Notes: generated from the sequence alone by a model not told the origin. Numbered from the stretch's first letter, positions 53,624-63,812 are shown. The stretch is 64,000 nucleotides of DNA from Paenibacillus sp. LHD-38 (GCF_031157315.1 NZ_JAVIFU010000013.1:113154-177153), one strand, 5' to 3'. Program-made: numbers and translations.

Positions 53624-54877
53624 TTAACGACGATCCTGAGGACCGCCTACGAAAGCCTGCTCTGCTGTATCTAGACCGTATGCGGTATGAAGCGCACGTA
53701 CAACATCACTCAAAGGTTCAGCGCTAATCACGCAAGAACATTTGATTTCAGAGGTACTAACCATCTTGATGCTTACGCCAAGGGATGAGATCGTTGCGAA
53801 CATTTTTGCCGCTACCCCTGGGTTGCTAACCATGCCTGCACCTACGATCGATACTTTAACAAGATCCGATTCCGATGTAGTTTCACGGAAAGGAACCGTG
53901 CTGCGAATTCCCTCGATTACCGAGATCGCTTTATCCTTATCATCGCCAGATACGGTGAAGGAGAAATCAGCTTTGCCGTCCTGCACACCGCTTTGAACGA
54001 TAATGTCGACATCGATGCCGTTCGCAGCCAATGCGCCAAACACATTTGCAAGCACACCCGGTACATCCTCAACACCCAATATGCTTATTCTTGCTACATT
54101 TTTGTCAAACGCGATGCCGCGAACGACCACGCCTTGCTCCATGACCGCTTCCTCCTTCACACTAGTACCTTCGTTTTGGGTAAAGCTCGAACGCACAACC
54201 AGCTTAACATTGTTGTGCTTTGCATACTCCACCGCTCGCGGATGCAATACGGCAGCGCCCAAGTTAGCGAGCTCAAGCATCTCATCATACGAGATTTCAG
54301 ATAGTTTGCGTGCATTCTTCACAACGCGGGGATCGGTTGAATAAATGCCGTCAACATCCGTATAAATCTCGCAAACGTCTGCATTCATCGCAGCTGCCAT
54401 CGCAACTGCAGTCGTGTCAGAGCCGCCGCGGCCGAGTGTCGTAATTTCCCCGTCCTCTGTCATCCCTTGGAAACCGGCAATAATGGCTACGTTGCCTTGC
54501 TCCAGCGCTTTAAAAACACGCTCAGGATTAATATTGGTCATCTTTGCCTTGCCATGCACCGATTCTGTGCGAATGCCTGCTTGCCAGCCCGTAAAGGACA
54601 CGGCTTTAGCTCCTAATTGATGAACGGTCATCGACAATAATGCTATCGATATTTGTTCACCAACGGTTAACAGCATATCCATTTCCCGCGCCGGCGGATT
54701 TGGATTAAGCAATTTCGACTGATCGATTAAATCGTCCGTCGTATCTCCCATGGCAGAAACGACGACAACGATATCGTTGCCCTCTTGCTGCCTTTCAATT
54801 ATTCGCTTCGCTACGCGCTGCATCCGCTCCGGCGTTCCCACGGAGCTGCCGCCAAACTTCATCACTATCAACGACAA
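53624..54877 (-). CDS. lysC: Aspartate kinase
   Basis: First step to lysine, threonine, methionine and diaminopimelate. Start region MKFGGSSVGTPERM binds ATP, FTGWQAGIRT and TLGRGGSDTTAVAMA are catalytic, and two ACT domains fill the C-terminal third. A TTG start giving MSLIVMKFGG (417 residues) is proposed: GGGAG is 10 nt upstream and family proteins begin this way. The 18-residue extension reaches the efp terminator region. No lysine riboswitch is seen in the short leader. Confidence 0.93.
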   Translation of the reverse strand: MSLIVMKFGGSSVGTPERMQRVAKRIIERQQEGNDIVVVVSAMGDTTDDLIDQSKLLNPNPPAREMDMLLTVGEQISIALLSMTVHQLGAKAVSFTGWQAGIRTESVHGKAKMTNINPERVFKALEQGNVAIIAGFQGMTEDGEITTLGRGGSDTTAVAMAAAMNADVCEIYTDVDGIYSTDPRVVKNARKLSEISYDEMLELANLGAAVLHPRAVEYAKHNNVKLVVRSSFTQNEGTSVKEEAVMEQGVVVRGIAFDKNVARISILGVEDVPGVLANVFGALAANGIDVDIIVQSGVQDGKADFSFTVSGDDKDKAISVIEGIRSTVPFRETTSESDLVKVSIVGAGMVSNPGVAAKMFATISSLGVSIKMVSTSEIKCSCVISAEPLSDVVRALHTAYGLDTAEQAFVGGPQDRR

Positions 54878-54965
54878 AGCTGATTCACTCCCAACCCTGA
54901 CATGTACATACAAGTCAATATTATACCACAACGAGCGCCACTATGGGTATATCCACCTACAAAAA

Positions 54966-54991
54966 AACCGTCCGATACGATCCGGACGGTT
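54966..54991 (-). terminator. Terminator after efp
   Basis: AACCGTCCGGATCGTATCGGACGGTT followed by TTTTT on the minus strand. Confidence 0.88.
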
Positions 54992-55006
54992 TTTTGAAGC
55001 TGCTTA

Positions 55007-55564
55007 CTAAGCGCGCGAGATGTATTTACCTTCGCGTGTATCGATAAGCAAAACGTCGCCTTCGTTAATGAACAATGGCACTTGAACATTAAGACCAGTC
55101 TCAACCTTAGCTGTTTTTGTTGCGCCTTGTGCTGTATTACCTTTAACGCCTGGCTCTGTTTCAATAACTTTCAGCTCAACGCTGTTTTGCATTTGGATAC
55201 CAAGTATCTCACCTTGGTAGCTTGAGATGTTTACGTTCATGTTTTCTTTCAAGAAGTTAAGCTCCCATTCAAGCTGCTTCTTGTCCAAATTGAATTGGTC
55301 GAAAGTTTCATTATCCATAAACGTGTACTCCGAGCCGGAGTTGTACAGGTATTGCACTTCACGGTTTTCGATAATTGCGCGGCCGATGCTCTCGCCCGCA
55401 CGGAAGGTTTTCTCAACAACGTTTCCGTTGCGGAGATTTTTCAGCTTGGAGCGAACGAATGCCGCGCCTTTACCTGGCTTAACGTGCTGAAAGTCAAGAA
55501 CGGTGAAAATATCTGTGTCTACTTGCACGGTCAAGCCTGTTTTAAAATCGTTTACTGAAATCAT
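55007..55564 (-). CDS. efp: Translation elongation factor P
   Basis: Relieves ribosome stalling at polyproline. Three beta-barrel domains in 185 residues. The tip lysine is Lys32 in [12 protein letters not shown], the position modified in B. subtilis. GGAGGG precedes the ATG. Follows the Pro-peptidase gene by 28 bp. Confidence 0.97.
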   Translation of the reverse strand: MISVNDFKTGLTVQVDTDIFTVLDFQHVKPGKGAAFVRSKLKNLRNGNVVEKTFRAGESIGRAIIENREVQYLYNSGSEYTFMDNETFDQFNLDKKQLEWELNFLKENMNVNISSYQGEILGIQMQNSVELKVIETEPGVKGNTAQGATKTAKVETGLNVQVPLFINEGDVLLIDTREGKYISRA

Positions 55565-55592
55565 TGCTGATTCCCTCCTGAATGAATAGTCC

Positions 55593-56666
55593 TTAGCCCA
55601 GAGTGATCAAGTCCTTCGGGGATGAGGTTAATATTTTAATACCGGTTTCAGTAATAACGATGTCATCCTCAATGCGCACGCCGCCGAAGCTTGGTACGTA
55701 AATGCCGGGTTCTACCGTAACCGTCATGCCGGGGGTTAAAATCGTTTCGCTTAGTTTGGACAATCTCGGCGCTTCGTGAATTTCCATGCCGAGTCCATGA
55801 CCCGTTCCATGTCCGAAGAGATCGCCATAACCGTATTTCGTGATGATATCGCGAGTTAGCGCATCCGCTTCACGACCAGTCATGCCCGGTTTAATATGTT
55901 CTAGAGCGTGTAGTTGTGCTTCGAGAACGATATTATAAATCTCCAAATGCTTGGCTGTTGGCGTTCCGACAACCACGGTCCGAGTCAAATCGGAACAGTA
56001 GCCGTTATAGTAGGCGCCAAAGTCTAGCTTCACAAACTCATTATTACCGATAATGCGGTCGCTGGCTACTCCATGAGGTAATGCAGAACGTTCGCCGGAT
56101 GCTACGATGGTGTCAAAGGAAGAAGATGTAGCGCCGTGACTGCGCATATACACTTCCATTTCCAGAGCAATATCCGTTTCACGCACGCCTGGACGAATCA
56201 GCTTCAGAATATGATTGAAGGTGCTGTCAGCAAGATCAGCTGCCTCCTGCATAATTTGCAGTTCGGCTGCGTCCTTGATCTGGCGCAGCTGCTCGACTAA
56301 TCCTGACGCCGGCTCCAGCGTAATGCCGCTGAGCGTTTTGGTCCATGACGTAAATTCACTATACACGACATGATCCTGCTCGAAAGCAAGCTTTGATAAC
56401 TTCTGCTGTGTTAGAATCTCCAGCACATCAACAAGCGGGCTGGCCCCATGCTCGACAATCTGAAAACCGACTGCTTGCTGCGGCGCTTGCGTACGATAAC
56501 GGAAATCCGTAAGCAAAAAGCTTTCGCTAAGCGTAATCAGCACCATACCTGACGAACCCGTGAAGCCGCTTATGTAGCGTCGGTTATACTCGCTACCAAT
56601 TAGTATCGCTTCAAAGCGATGTTTTTCCATCAGCTGGCGAAGTCGCTTTACTCTTTCGTTTGGCAT
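55593..56666 (-). CDS. M24 family aminopeptidase (Xaa-Pro peptidase, YqhT-like)
   Basis: Two-metal creatinase/prolidase-type enzyme of 357 residues. Metal ligands in [43 protein letters not shown] and RIEDD. The N-terminal domain is the usual regulatory fold. AAAGGGTGG precedes the ATG. The aroQ-yqhT-efp order is conserved in Bacillales. Aminopeptidase versus dipeptidase cannot be settled here. Confidence 0.9.
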   Translation of the reverse strand: MPNERVKRLRQLMEKHRFEAILIGSEYNRRYISGFTGSSGMVLITLSESFLLTDFRYRTQAPQQAVGFQIVEHGASPLVDVLEILTQQKLSKLAFEQDHVVYSEFTSWTKTLSGITLEPASGLVEQLRQIKDAAELQIMQEAADLADSTFNHILKLIRPGVRETDIALEMEVYMRSHGATSSSFDTIVASGERSALPHGVASDRIIGNNEFVKLDFGAYYNGYCSDLTRTVVVGTPTAKHLEIYNIVLEAQLHALEHIKPGMTGREADALTRDIITKYGYGDLFGHGTGHGLGMEIHEAPRLSKLSETILTPGMTVTVEPGIYVPSFGGVRIEDDIVITETGIKILTSSPKDLITLG

Positions 56667-56691
56667 AACCGTTCCACCCTTTCATGACTTC

Positions 56692-57132
56692 TTACAATTT
56701 GTCCAAGTGACGCACGAGTGCAGTTAATCCGAGCTCATAGCTGTGTGAGCCAAAGCCGGCAATTTGTCCGACTGCAATTGCCGCAACAACAGATACATGA
56801 CGGAACGATTCCCGTTTATGGATGTTCGACATATGTACCTCGATGATCGGGACCCCAATGGAACTAAGCGCATCACGAAGCGCATAGCTGTAATGCGTCC
56901 AAGCGCCGGGATTAATCACAATACCGTCCGCTTTGCCAAACGCGCTATGTATTCGATCAATCATTTCGCCCTCATGATTCGTTTGGAAAAATTCAACGGA
57001 GACGCCCAGCATCTCGGCTTTATCCTTCAAGAGCGATTCGATGTCTGCCAGCGTTTCTGACCCGTATACATCAGGCTCACGAATCCCGAGCATGTTTAAG
57101 TTCGGTCCGTTCAATATAACGATTTTGTGCAT
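56692..57132 (-). CDS. aroQ: 3-dehydroquinate dehydratase, type II
   Basis: Third step of the shikimate pathway. NGPNLNMLGIREP at residues 8-20 with the active-site loop Arg, INPGAWTHYSYALRDAL with the catalytic His, and EVHMSNIHKRESFRHVS. 146 residues. GGGAGGTG is 5 nt before the chosen ATG. Confidence 0.95.
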   Translation of the reverse strand: MHKIVILNGPNLNMLGIREPDVYGSETLADIESLLKDKAEMLGVSVEFFQTNHEGEMIDRIHSAFGKADGIVINPGAWTHYSYALRDALSSIGVPIIEVHMSNIHKRESFRHVSVVAAIAVGQIAGFGSHSYELGLTALVRHLDKL

Positions 57133-57221
57133 GAATGCACCTCCCAAGCAACCGAATCCATCATAGGTTCAAAGATCAATAGCCATTTTACCACAAATGT
57201 CTGCTGCTTGAGAAGTAGAAC

Positions 57222-57731
57222 TCATGACTGCACTTTAATTGGCTCCCTTGAAGCTTCATCCGTGAACTCGAATGCTATCGAATATCCAATGAATACACCC
57301 CAAAGAAGAAAGACGCAAAGCTCGGTAAACAGCGTATTCCAGCCGACTTGTCTTATTCCTCCCATGATTCCAAGCATCGGACCGACAACAATAAATAAAA
57401 TAGCCCACCAGACGGCACCGTATAATACTCCCGGCCATGGTCCCCGCAATTTGCCCAGCGCTATTTTGTAAAGAAAAGCAGCAGCTATTGAAAAGAGAAT
57501 GAAAAATGCGATTCCCAGTACCTCCCCCCATCCCGTCTTTAAAAATGATTCCTTAAAAAACGGATCGGCAGCAAACCCCGGAAGTATCGTCGTAAATTTC
57601 ATCTCATAGAACATCCAGCGTACAATACCCCAAATAAGCCCTGCAAAAAAACCGATTTGGAGTGAGTAAAGCCATGGGTTCGTATGATGCTCCTGCTCAT
57701 GATGTCTGTTATTTTGCTTCTTGTTTGCCAT
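57222..57731 (-). CDS. yqhR: YqhR family membrane protein
   Basis: 169 residues with four membrane segments, beginning LQIGFFAGLIWGIVRW, then a loop, GPWPGVLYGAVWWAILF and a final helix. Same position and topology as B. subtilis yqhR. Function unknown. Confidence 0.85.
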   Translation of the reverse strand: MANKKQNNRHHEQEHHTNPWLYSLQIGFFAGLIWGIVRWMFYEMKFTTILPGFAADPFFKESFLKTGWGEVLGIAFFILFSIAAAFLYKIALGKLRGPWPGVLYGAVWWAILFIVVGPMLGIMGGIRQVGWNTLFTELCVFLLWGVFIGYSIAFEFTDEASREPIKVQS

Positions 57732-57843
57732 TTTGAAATCCTCCGCTCCTGTTTCCTTTGTAATCCGAATTAGTATGTGAAAAAATTCCGATTCATAACC
57801 GTCCGTACGCTTTCTCTTAACTTGCGCTTCCCATATGCTTACG

Positions 57844-57873
57844 TTGGCAATTAGCTAATAGATCAAGTACAAT
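57844..57873 (+). promoter_or_regulatory. Sigma-A promoter of yqhQ
   Basis: TTGGCA, an 18-bp spacer and TACAAT about 75 bp before the TTG start. Confidence 0.55.
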
Positions 57874-57946
57874 AGACTTACAAAGTTCAAGGTACATTCG
57901 TTGTATCAGCTAAGACGATATTCCACTCAAGGAAGGTGACAAGCAC

Positions 57947-58909
57947 TTGCCGCAAGACTCCCGAAACATATATGGCGGACAAGCGGTTATCGAAGGCGTA
58001 ATGTTTGCTGGCAAACACGTTAACGTAACCGCTGTAAGGCGCAAGAATGATGAAATCGTATTTTATGAAGTTCCTCGTACAACCAAGACATGGATTCAAG
58101 CTCTAAAAAAAATCCCGCTCGTTCGAGGCGTGGTTGGCATACTTGAATCAAGCGCCAAAGGCTCGCAGCATTTGAACTTCTCAATGGAGGCTTATGCGGA
58201 GGATGAGGCGGGCGAAGAAAAAGAAACAAATTCGGCTGGGCAAGCCCCGATCGTAAAAGAAGAGAAAAAACAAGGCTGGAGCCTTAGTATGGTTGTTGGT
58301 GTGGCTGTTGCGGGTGTGCTGTCCTTTATCTTCGGAAAGCTCATTTTTACTGCAGCTCCTGCAGCACTTGAAGAATTGCTTTTCTCCGGGGTATTTGTTA
58401 ACAAAATCGGTCATAATTTATTAGAAGGACTTATCAAAATCATTTTATTGCTCGCTTATTTGTATTTCATTTCAATGACACCGTTAATTAAGCGTTTGTT
58501 CCAATATCACGGCGCAGAGCATAAAGTAATTAGCGCTTATGAAGCCGGCGAAGAGCTAACGATCCAGAATGTACAGAAATACAGCCGTCTCCATTACCGC
58601 TGCGGTTCCAGCTTTATCGTATTCACGGTGATCGTCGGCGTCGTTGTCTACTCACTGCCGTTCTTTACGTGGGATTCCATTTGGGAGCGCGTATACATCC
58701 GAATTTTATTGCTGCCTTTGGTACTTGGTCTCTCCTACGAAGTTTTGCGATGGACCAACGCATTGCGTGATATACCCGTATTGCGCTATCTCGGTTATCC
58801 CGGCCTATGGCTGCAGCTGCTAACGACGAAAGAGCCTCGCGATGAGCAGGTTGCCGTATCCATTGCTTCTTTCAGCCGCATGCTCGAGCTGGACAAACAA
58901 ATAAAATAG
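57947..58909 (+). CDS. yqhQ: DUF1385 membrane protein YqhQ
   Basis: 320 residues. N-terminal IYGGQAVIEGVMFAGK, about four membrane helices, and the family-specific FQYHGAEHKVISAYEAGEEL plus RYLGYPGLWLQLLTTKEP. The His/Glu-rich core suggests metal binding but the role is unknown. TTG start with GGAAGGTGA 7 nt upstream. An acidic insertion at about 85-105 is variable. Confidence 0.9.
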   Translation: MPQDSRNIYGGQAVIEGVMFAGKHVNVTAVRRKNDEIVFYEVPRTTKTWIQALKKIPLVRGVVGILESSAKGSQHLNFSMEAYAEDEAGEEKETNSAGQAPIVKEEKKQGWSLSMVVGVAVAGVLSFIFGKLIFTAAPAALEELLFSGVFVNKIGHNLLEGLIKIILLLAYLYFISMTPLIKRLFQYHGAEHKVISAYEAGEELTIQNVQKYSRLHYRCGSSFIVFTVIVGVVVYSLPFFTWDSIWERVYIRILLLPLVLGLSYEVLRWTNALRDIPVLRYLGYPGLWLQLLTTKEPRDEQVAVSIASFSRMLELDKQIK

Positions 58910-58941
58910 TTTTTCGAATGTAAGGAAAGGCGGTATTTAAA

Positions 58942-59259
58942 ATGAGCAGAACATCAGGCAAATGGAATATTTGGTCCATTACATTTTTGGCGCTGCTAGT
59001 AATCGGACTCGTTTACAGCGTTATCTTAAGTCCACTAACATTTATCATTCCTATTGTGGTGCTTGGCGGAATCTTCTGGTTATATAAATATCCGCCTTCT
59101 TTTTTAAGAGGATACAATTCGCAGCAAGGACGAACGCAGGTCAAGCAAAGCCGGGCAACTGCTGCTAAAACCAAATCAAACAAGCCGCGTTCCAAAACGG
59201 TTCCGTTCCGCGTCATCGAGGGCGGCAAGGAAGACGATGATTTGCCCAAATACCATTAA
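58942..59259 (+). CDS. Small membrane protein in the yqhP position
   Basis: 105 residues: two membrane segments (about 12-30 and 33-47) and a basic tail rich in Lys, Arg, Gln and Ser. It follows yqhQ by 32 bp with AAGGAAAGG upstream of the ATG, so the two are co-transcribed. Not recognised beyond its position, which is that of yqhP in B. subtilis. Confidence 0.75.
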   Translation: MSRTSGKWNIWSITFLALLVIGLVYSVILSPLTFIIPIVVLGGIFWLYKYPPSFLRGYNSQQGRTQVKQSRATAAKTKSNKPRSKTVPFRVIEGGKEDDDLPKYH

Positions 59260-59279
59260 TCAAGCCTACAATATAAAAA

Positions 59280-59309
59280 AAGGTCTGAGGCATCGATGCC
59301 CCAGACCTT
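59280..59309. terminator. Bidirectional terminator between the small membrane protein gene and mntR
   Basis: AAGGTCTGAGGCATCGATGCCCCAGACCTT with T-runs on both strands, between two convergent genes. Confidence 0.88.
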
Positions 59310-59331
59310 TTTTTGTCCATTTTTGTATGTA

Positions 59332-59754
59332 TTACTCGCTGTCCATTTCCGCCCGAACGGCGCGAAGCTCGTCCATTCTCTGCGAATCTCTACGGAAATA
59401 TTCAACCAATGTTTCAATACAGGTAATGGAATCCCAGCTTAAATGATGCTCGATCCCTTCAACATCCTGGTAAATGTTCTCGTCCTGTACGCCAATCGTA
59501 GTTAAAAAAGATTCTAACAGCTGATGGCGATCGACAAGCCTTTTACCCATTTTCTTCCCTTTATTCGTCAGGACCAGCCCGCGATACTTCTCATAAATCA
59601 AATAATTATCCTTGTCGAGCTTCTGAATCATCTTGGTGACGGAGGACGGATGAACTTCTAGTCCTTCTGCAATGTCCGAGACACGCGCGTAACCTTTTTC
59701 ATCAATTAACTTATAAATTCTTTCCAAGTAGTCTTCCATGCTCGGTGTCGGCAC
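59332..59754 (-). CDS. mntR: Manganese-responsive regulator MntR
   Basis: DtxR-family repressor of manganese uptake. N-terminal winged helix with [27 protein letters not shown], dimer domain with metal ligands in [14 protein letters not shown]. 140 residues, very close to B. subtilis MntR; no SH3-like domain, as expected. GTG start with AGGGGG upstream. Confidence 0.95.
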   Translation of the reverse strand: MPTPSMEDYLERIYKLIDEKGYARVSDIAEGLEVHPSSVTKMIQKLDKDNYLIYEKYRGLVLTNKGKKMGKRLVDRHQLLESFLTTIGVQDENIYQDVEGIEHHLSWDSITCIETLVEYFRRDSQRMDELRAVRAEMDSE

Positions 59755-59945
59755 TGAAGAACCCCCTAACCATACATCTTCACCTTACTACGCAGGCGTT
59801 ACTCATAGTATCATACACTGTTCGCAGCATTCACTGCAACCCGTTCGGCATTCCATAGTCGTTTTCCATACCCGAATGTCGCTTGAACAAACCAGTTTCA
59901 ACAGCGCGCCTCCTCCACTCCAAAACAGATCGCTCCACACTCTCC

Positions 59946-60301
59946 TTCATTCCTGAGCTTGTCTATTTTGAGCCTTCTGCTCTAAATTATCCATAAGGCC
60001 AGCGAATTTTCGAATGACTCAAAAAAGAAGACATTCTAGCGCATTGAGGCGGCTGAAAAGGTAGCCAGGGCAGGTTATCCAATGGGCTTCATCATTGCTC
60101 TGATTATTTGAATGAAGGCTGGGAGAATGGCTATGGCGAGCTTATAGCTAGGCTTGCAGATCAGCTCCCGTCCGATGCGACCAAGGGAAATACGTTTATC
60201 CCTTCGTTTATCCCGATGAACAGGCAAATGCGCTCCGCATCTATTTATCGGAGCGCATTTTTGAACATTTTCCGGAATTGAAAATTGAATACTTTACTTA
60301 G
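59946..60301 (+). pseudogene. splB: Remnant of spore photoproduct lyase
   Basis: Three blocks in order match SplB. Block 1 (59946-60029) reads FIPELVYFEPSALNYP, a stop, then GQRIFE, a stop, then LKKE. Block 2 (60040 on) reads RIEAAEKVARAGYPMGFIIA, then shifts frame to NEGWENGYGELIARLADQLP. Block 3 (60185-60301) shifts frame again to GKYVYP (locally duplicated) and YLSERIFEHFPELKIEYFT with a stop; B. subtilis SplB also ends IEYFT. About two thirds of the gene, including the radical-SAM cysteines, is gone. No intact copy is in this window. Confidence 0.85.
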
Positions 60302-60326
60302 GCATCTGACTTTGACCAAGCTCCTT

Positions 60327-61040
60327 TTAGAAAGCGAGCCATTCCGGAGTTATGACATTTAACCAGATGGTAATCTTGGTCATCTGGTCCGTAAACAATA
60401 GGAGACCCATCAAGATCATGACGGCTCCGCCAATTTTCATAACGGAAGCTGAATATTTCAAAATCCACCTTGCCGTACCTAAGAAAAAGGCGAGGACAAA
60501 AAAAGGAATGGCAAAGCCGAGCGCATAGGCTGTCGTCAATTGGAACCAGGTTCCCGGTTCAGTTGCAGCCAAGCCTAATATAGCGGTCAATGCAGGTCCC
60601 ATGCATGGGGTCCAGCCTGCAGAGAAGCCGATTCCAAAAATAAACGAGCTGATGTAGTTGGCTTTTTTGGGGATCAAATTCATACGCCGTTCTTTCAGAA
60701 GCAGCTGCGGCTGGAATAGCCCAATCAGAAAAAGTCCCATTAGAATAATCAAGATAGCGGATAATTGCCTGATGAGCTGCCTGTATTCGCTAAAAAATTC
60801 AGCAAACACATTCGTCCCATAACCTAATGCATAATAAACCGTGCAAAATCCCAAAATGAAGAACAGCGTATGCGACATCGTGCGCATGCGTTTTTGTTTT
60901 GCATTCGAATTTTCCTTCAAATCCGCCACTGAAATTCCCGTTATGTATGATAAATACGAGGGATATAGAGGCAAGCAGCAAGGAGAAATAAACGATGCAA
61001 AGCCGGCGCCGAAGGCCAGCCAAATGTTAATGTCTGACAA
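60327..61040 (-). CDS. ccdA: CcdA-type thiol-disulfide transporter
   Basis: Six-helix membrane protein passing electrons across the membrane for cytochrome c or envelope thiol maturation. The two conserved cysteine sites are FISPCCLPLYPSYLSY near residue 20 and GWTPCMGPALTAILG near 146. 237 residues. TTG start with AGGGGG 8 nt upstream. Last gene of the zinc operon, 21 bp after znuB, an unusual partner. Confidence 0.9.
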   Translation of the reverse strand: MSDINIWLAFGAGFASFISPCCLPLYPSYLSYITGISVADLKENSNAKQKRMRTMSHTLFFILGFCTVYYALGYGTNVFAEFFSEYRQLIRQLSAILIILMGLFLIGLFQPQLLLKERRMNLIPKKANYISSFIFGIGFSAGWTPCMGPALTAILGLAATEPGTWFQLTTAYALGFAIPFFVLAFFLGTARWILKYSASVMKIGGAVMILMGLLLFTDQMTKITIWLNVITPEWLAF

Positions 61041-61061
61041 ACCTTTTTCCCCCTATCCAAA

Positions 61062-61871
61062 TCAACTGCCTGCGCGCACGCCGCGGCGGAATATAAGCAG
61101 CAAAAGCAGGACTGCAATGAGCAGCAGCACAATGGTACCGCCAGGTGCCAGATTCCATACACCAGCAATGATTAAACCTGCGATAACGGCAAGCTCGCCA
61201 ATAATGACAACAGTGATCACACTTTGACGGAAGCTCCGGGCAATAATCAAGCTGCAAGCAGCCGGTATGGTCAGCAGTGCGGAAACAAGCAGCGCACCTA
61301 CAATTTTTATAGATACACTAATAATTAAAGCGGTAAGCACGCTAATCATAACATTATAAAATTTAACCGGCAAGCCGCTGACTGCTGCTGCATCCTCGTC
61401 AAACGTGATTAAGAATAGCTCCTTCACCTGCAGCCAAATCGCAAGAAGCACGATGATTGTGACCACGCCTATTACATAGAGATCCGTATTGTTCAGCGTA
61501 TAGATACTGCCAAATAAATAACTGTTCACATTATTGTTGAATCCTTTTCCCATCGTGAACAACAATGATGCAAGAGCAACCCCGCCTGACATTATGATAG
61601 CGATGGACAGCTCTGCATACGATTTATATGCTTTGCGGAGCTTTTCTATGGCAAAGGACGCAGCGATTGCGAATATTAATCCTACTGCTATCGGATACAC
61701 GCCGATCAAAAATCCGAGCGCTACGCCGGCAATCGAGACATGAGATAAGGTGTCTCCTATCATTGAAAGCCTGCGAAGCACAAGAAATAAGCCCATAAGC
61801 GGGGCGGTTACGCCAATGAGCAACCCGCCTATAAGAGCTCGTTGAAAAAACTCACTAGTTACGATCTCCAA
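61062..61871 (-). CDS. znuB: Zinc ABC transporter permease
   Basis: Metal-type ABC-3 permease with about eight helices; MIGDTLSHVSIAGVALGFL is the conserved cytoplasmic segment. 269 residues. A TTG start inside the end of znuC, with GAGG 9 nt upstream, gives overlapping translation. Zinc specificity is inferred from the Zur-like box and His-rich ZnuA. Confidence 0.92.
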   Translation of the reverse strand: MEIVTSEFFQRALIGGLLIGVTAPLMGLFLVLRRLSMIGDTLSHVSIAGVALGFLIGVYPIAVGLIFAIAASFAIEKLRKAYKSYAELSIAIIMSGGVALASLLFTMGKGFNNNVNSYLFGSIYTLNNTDLYVIGVVTIIVLLAIWLQVKELFLITFDEDAAAVSGLPVKFYNVMISVLTALIISVSIKIVGALLVSALLTIPAACSLIIARSFRQSVITVVIIGELAVIAGLIIAGVWNLAPGGTIVLLLIAVLLLLLIFRRGVRAGS

Positions 61872-62679
61872 TCAAAACAACCTCTTTCCTGCTCTCCATT
61901 TGCTCCCTAAGCCCTTTCAAGCTGTGCGCCAGGTCATTTTCCACGCAATCCTGCGTTTCATGCGAGTGCTTAATATGAAACTTTAGCTTCCCGTTTGCTG
62001 CGGCAGGCTCTTGTCCCAAATATGAACGAATCATATCCAAATCATGGGAAACCATCAGAAACGTAATATTGTGATGCTGATGCATGTGCTTGATCATGTG
62101 GAAGAAGCTCTCTTGCGTTTCGGTATCAATACCGACTGTAGGCTCATCCAAAATAAGCAGTGACGGATTGTTGATTAATGCTCTTGCTAAAAATACGCGC
62201 TGCTGCTGTCCGCCTGACAGCTGGCCTATGCGCTTATCTTGTAAATCATTGATCCCCATTGCATGAAGTGCATCGTCGCATTTTTTATAATCCGCTTTGT
62301 TCATTTTCTTGAACAGCTTGCTTCTCCCGTAAAGCCCGGAGAGTACAACTTCCCGCACCGTAGCTGGGAACAAAGGGTTTAACGAATTTTTCTGCGGAAC
62401 ATATCCGATTCGTTCCCAATGTTTAAATCGGTCTAATTTCTCTCCAAACAAACGAATCGTGCCGCTAGTCGGTCTCAACAGCCCTACAATCATTCGCAGC
62501 AGCGTTGTTTTCCCTGCGCCATTCGTACCTATCAAGCCGATAAAATCCCGTTCCTTCACCGCAAAGCTAAGATTTGAAATGACCGTCTGCTGTTGAAAAG
62601 AAAAGGAGACATCCTCCAATGAAATAACCTCTTGGTGACAACTGGCGTCGGCATTTGCCATTCGATTTGATTGCGCCAT
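61855..62679 (-). CDS. znuC: Zinc ABC transporter ATP-binding protein
   Basis: Walker A GTNGAGKTTLLRM, signature LSGGQQQRVFLARAL, Walker B LLILDEPTVGID. 274 residues. A C-terminal tail containing KFHIKHSHETQD may bind metal. GAGGAGAG is 5 nt before the chosen ATG; the 26-residue extension is rejected. Confidence 0.94.
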   Translation of the reverse strand: MAQSNRMANADASCHQEVISLEDVSFSFQQQTVISNLSFAVKERDFIGLIGTNGAGKTTLLRMIVGLLRPTSGTIRLFGEKLDRFKHWERIGYVPQKNSLNPLFPATVREVVLSGLYGRSKLFKKMNKADYKKCDDALHAMGINDLQDKRIGQLSGGQQQRVFLARALINNPSLLILDEPTVGIDTETQESFFHMIKHMHQHHNITFLMVSHDLDMIRSYLGQEPAAANGKLKFHIKHSHETQDCVENDLAHSLKGLREQMESRKEVVLIGDRN

Positions 62680-62737
62680 AATTTCTCTCCTCACAGCAAT
62701 ACGGAGCTTTATCAGCTCCGTAGGTTTGCCTTTTGTT

Positions 62738-63778
62738 CTATTGTAATGCTTGCACAAGATTTTGCAAGTTTCGTTCCATAAGGGTTAGATAAGTTTCTCC
62801 GTCTTTATCCTGGTCCGGCGTTAAACCTTCAAGCGGATTGAGCACCATCGTTTCTACGTCAGCCTCATTCGCCAATGTCTTGGCAAGCTGATCCGACACG
62901 AGCTCCTCGAAAAATATATATTTCACATCATTGGCTTTAACGAACTTTGATATTTCCAGCAAATCCTGCGCACGCGGCTCCGCATCCGGGCTTAGTCCCA
63001 TGATCGATACCTGCTTCAAGCCATAGTCGCGAGCGAGGTAGCCGAACGCCTGGTGCGAGGTCACGATATTCTTGTTCGTGATTTGCGCTAGCTTAGCCGT
63101 ATATTCCGCATCGATTGCTTCCAGCTTCGTTTTTAATACAGCATAGTTTTTCTCGTAATCTGCTTGGTTGGCGCTATCTGTCTCTATTAAGCTGTTTTTG
63201 ACATTTTCTGCCAGGGTGAGCGCTGATTTCGGGCTGACCCAGGTATGAGGATCAGAGCCTTCATGATCATGCTCTTCCTCTTCTGCATGCTCATGCTCAT
63301 GCTCATGCTCATGCTCATCTTCATCCTCATGCTCATCCTCAGAGCCTTCGATTAGCGTAATCCCATTGCTAATTTCTTTCGTAACCACGGTACTGTCCTT
63401 GGATAACCCTTTCAGGAATCCATCAACCCATCCCTCAAGTCCCGCTCCATGATATAAAAACAGTTGTGCCTTTGAAGCGGTGTCCAAATCACGGCTCTTC
63501 GGAGTCCAATCATGCGGCTCTATACCTGAAGCAACGAGGTTAACCGCATTTACATGGTCGCCGCCAATCTCGGATGCTAGAAAATAAAGGGGATAAAAGC
63601 TGGTTACTACGCTAACCTTCTCTTCATTTCCTTTGCCCGATGCAGCATTGTTATTCGTAGCATTTGTCGATGAACCCGAATTATCCGTATTATTGCCGCA
63701 TGCTGAGGCAAACAGCAGCATCGCTGCCAAGAAAAGACTCAGCGCCGCTGTGCGTATCGATTTTATCGAATCTTTCAT
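62738..63778 (-). CDS. znuA: Zinc-binding lipoprotein of the ABC transporter
   Basis: Surface solute-binding protein. Signal peptide with lipobox FASACG (Cys27). Cluster A-I fold with metal-site histidines in IEPHDWTPK, SDPHTW and SHQAFGYLARDYG. A His/Glu/Asp-rich loop at about 145-180 (EHEHEHEHEHAEEEEHDHE) is typical of zinc rather than manganese proteins. 346 residues. GGAGAG precedes the ATG. Confidence 0.94.
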   Translation of the reverse strand: MKDSIKSIRTAALSLFLAAMLLFASACGNNTDNSGSSTNATNNNAASGKGNEEKVSVVTSFYPLYFLASEIGGDHVNAVNLVASGIEPHDWTPKSRDLDTASKAQLFLYHGAGLEGWVDGFLKGLSKDSTVVTKEISNGITLIEGSEDEHEDEDEHEHEHEHEHAEEEEHDHEGSDPHTWVSPKSALTLAENVKNSLIETDSANQADYEKNYAVLKTKLEAIDAEYTAKLAQITNKNIVTSHQAFGYLARDYGLKQVSIMGLSPDAEPRAQDLLEISKFVKANDVKYIFFEELVSDQLAKTLANEADVETMVLNPLEGLTPDQDKDGETYLTLMERNLQNLVQALQ

Positions 63779-63812
63779 TCCGATATCTCTCCATTCTATC
63801 TTTTCTTCTTCG

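Noticed and set aside
54878..55006. Lysine riboswitch before lysC
   Set aside because: The leader is too short and is largely the efp terminator; no L-box blocks are visible.
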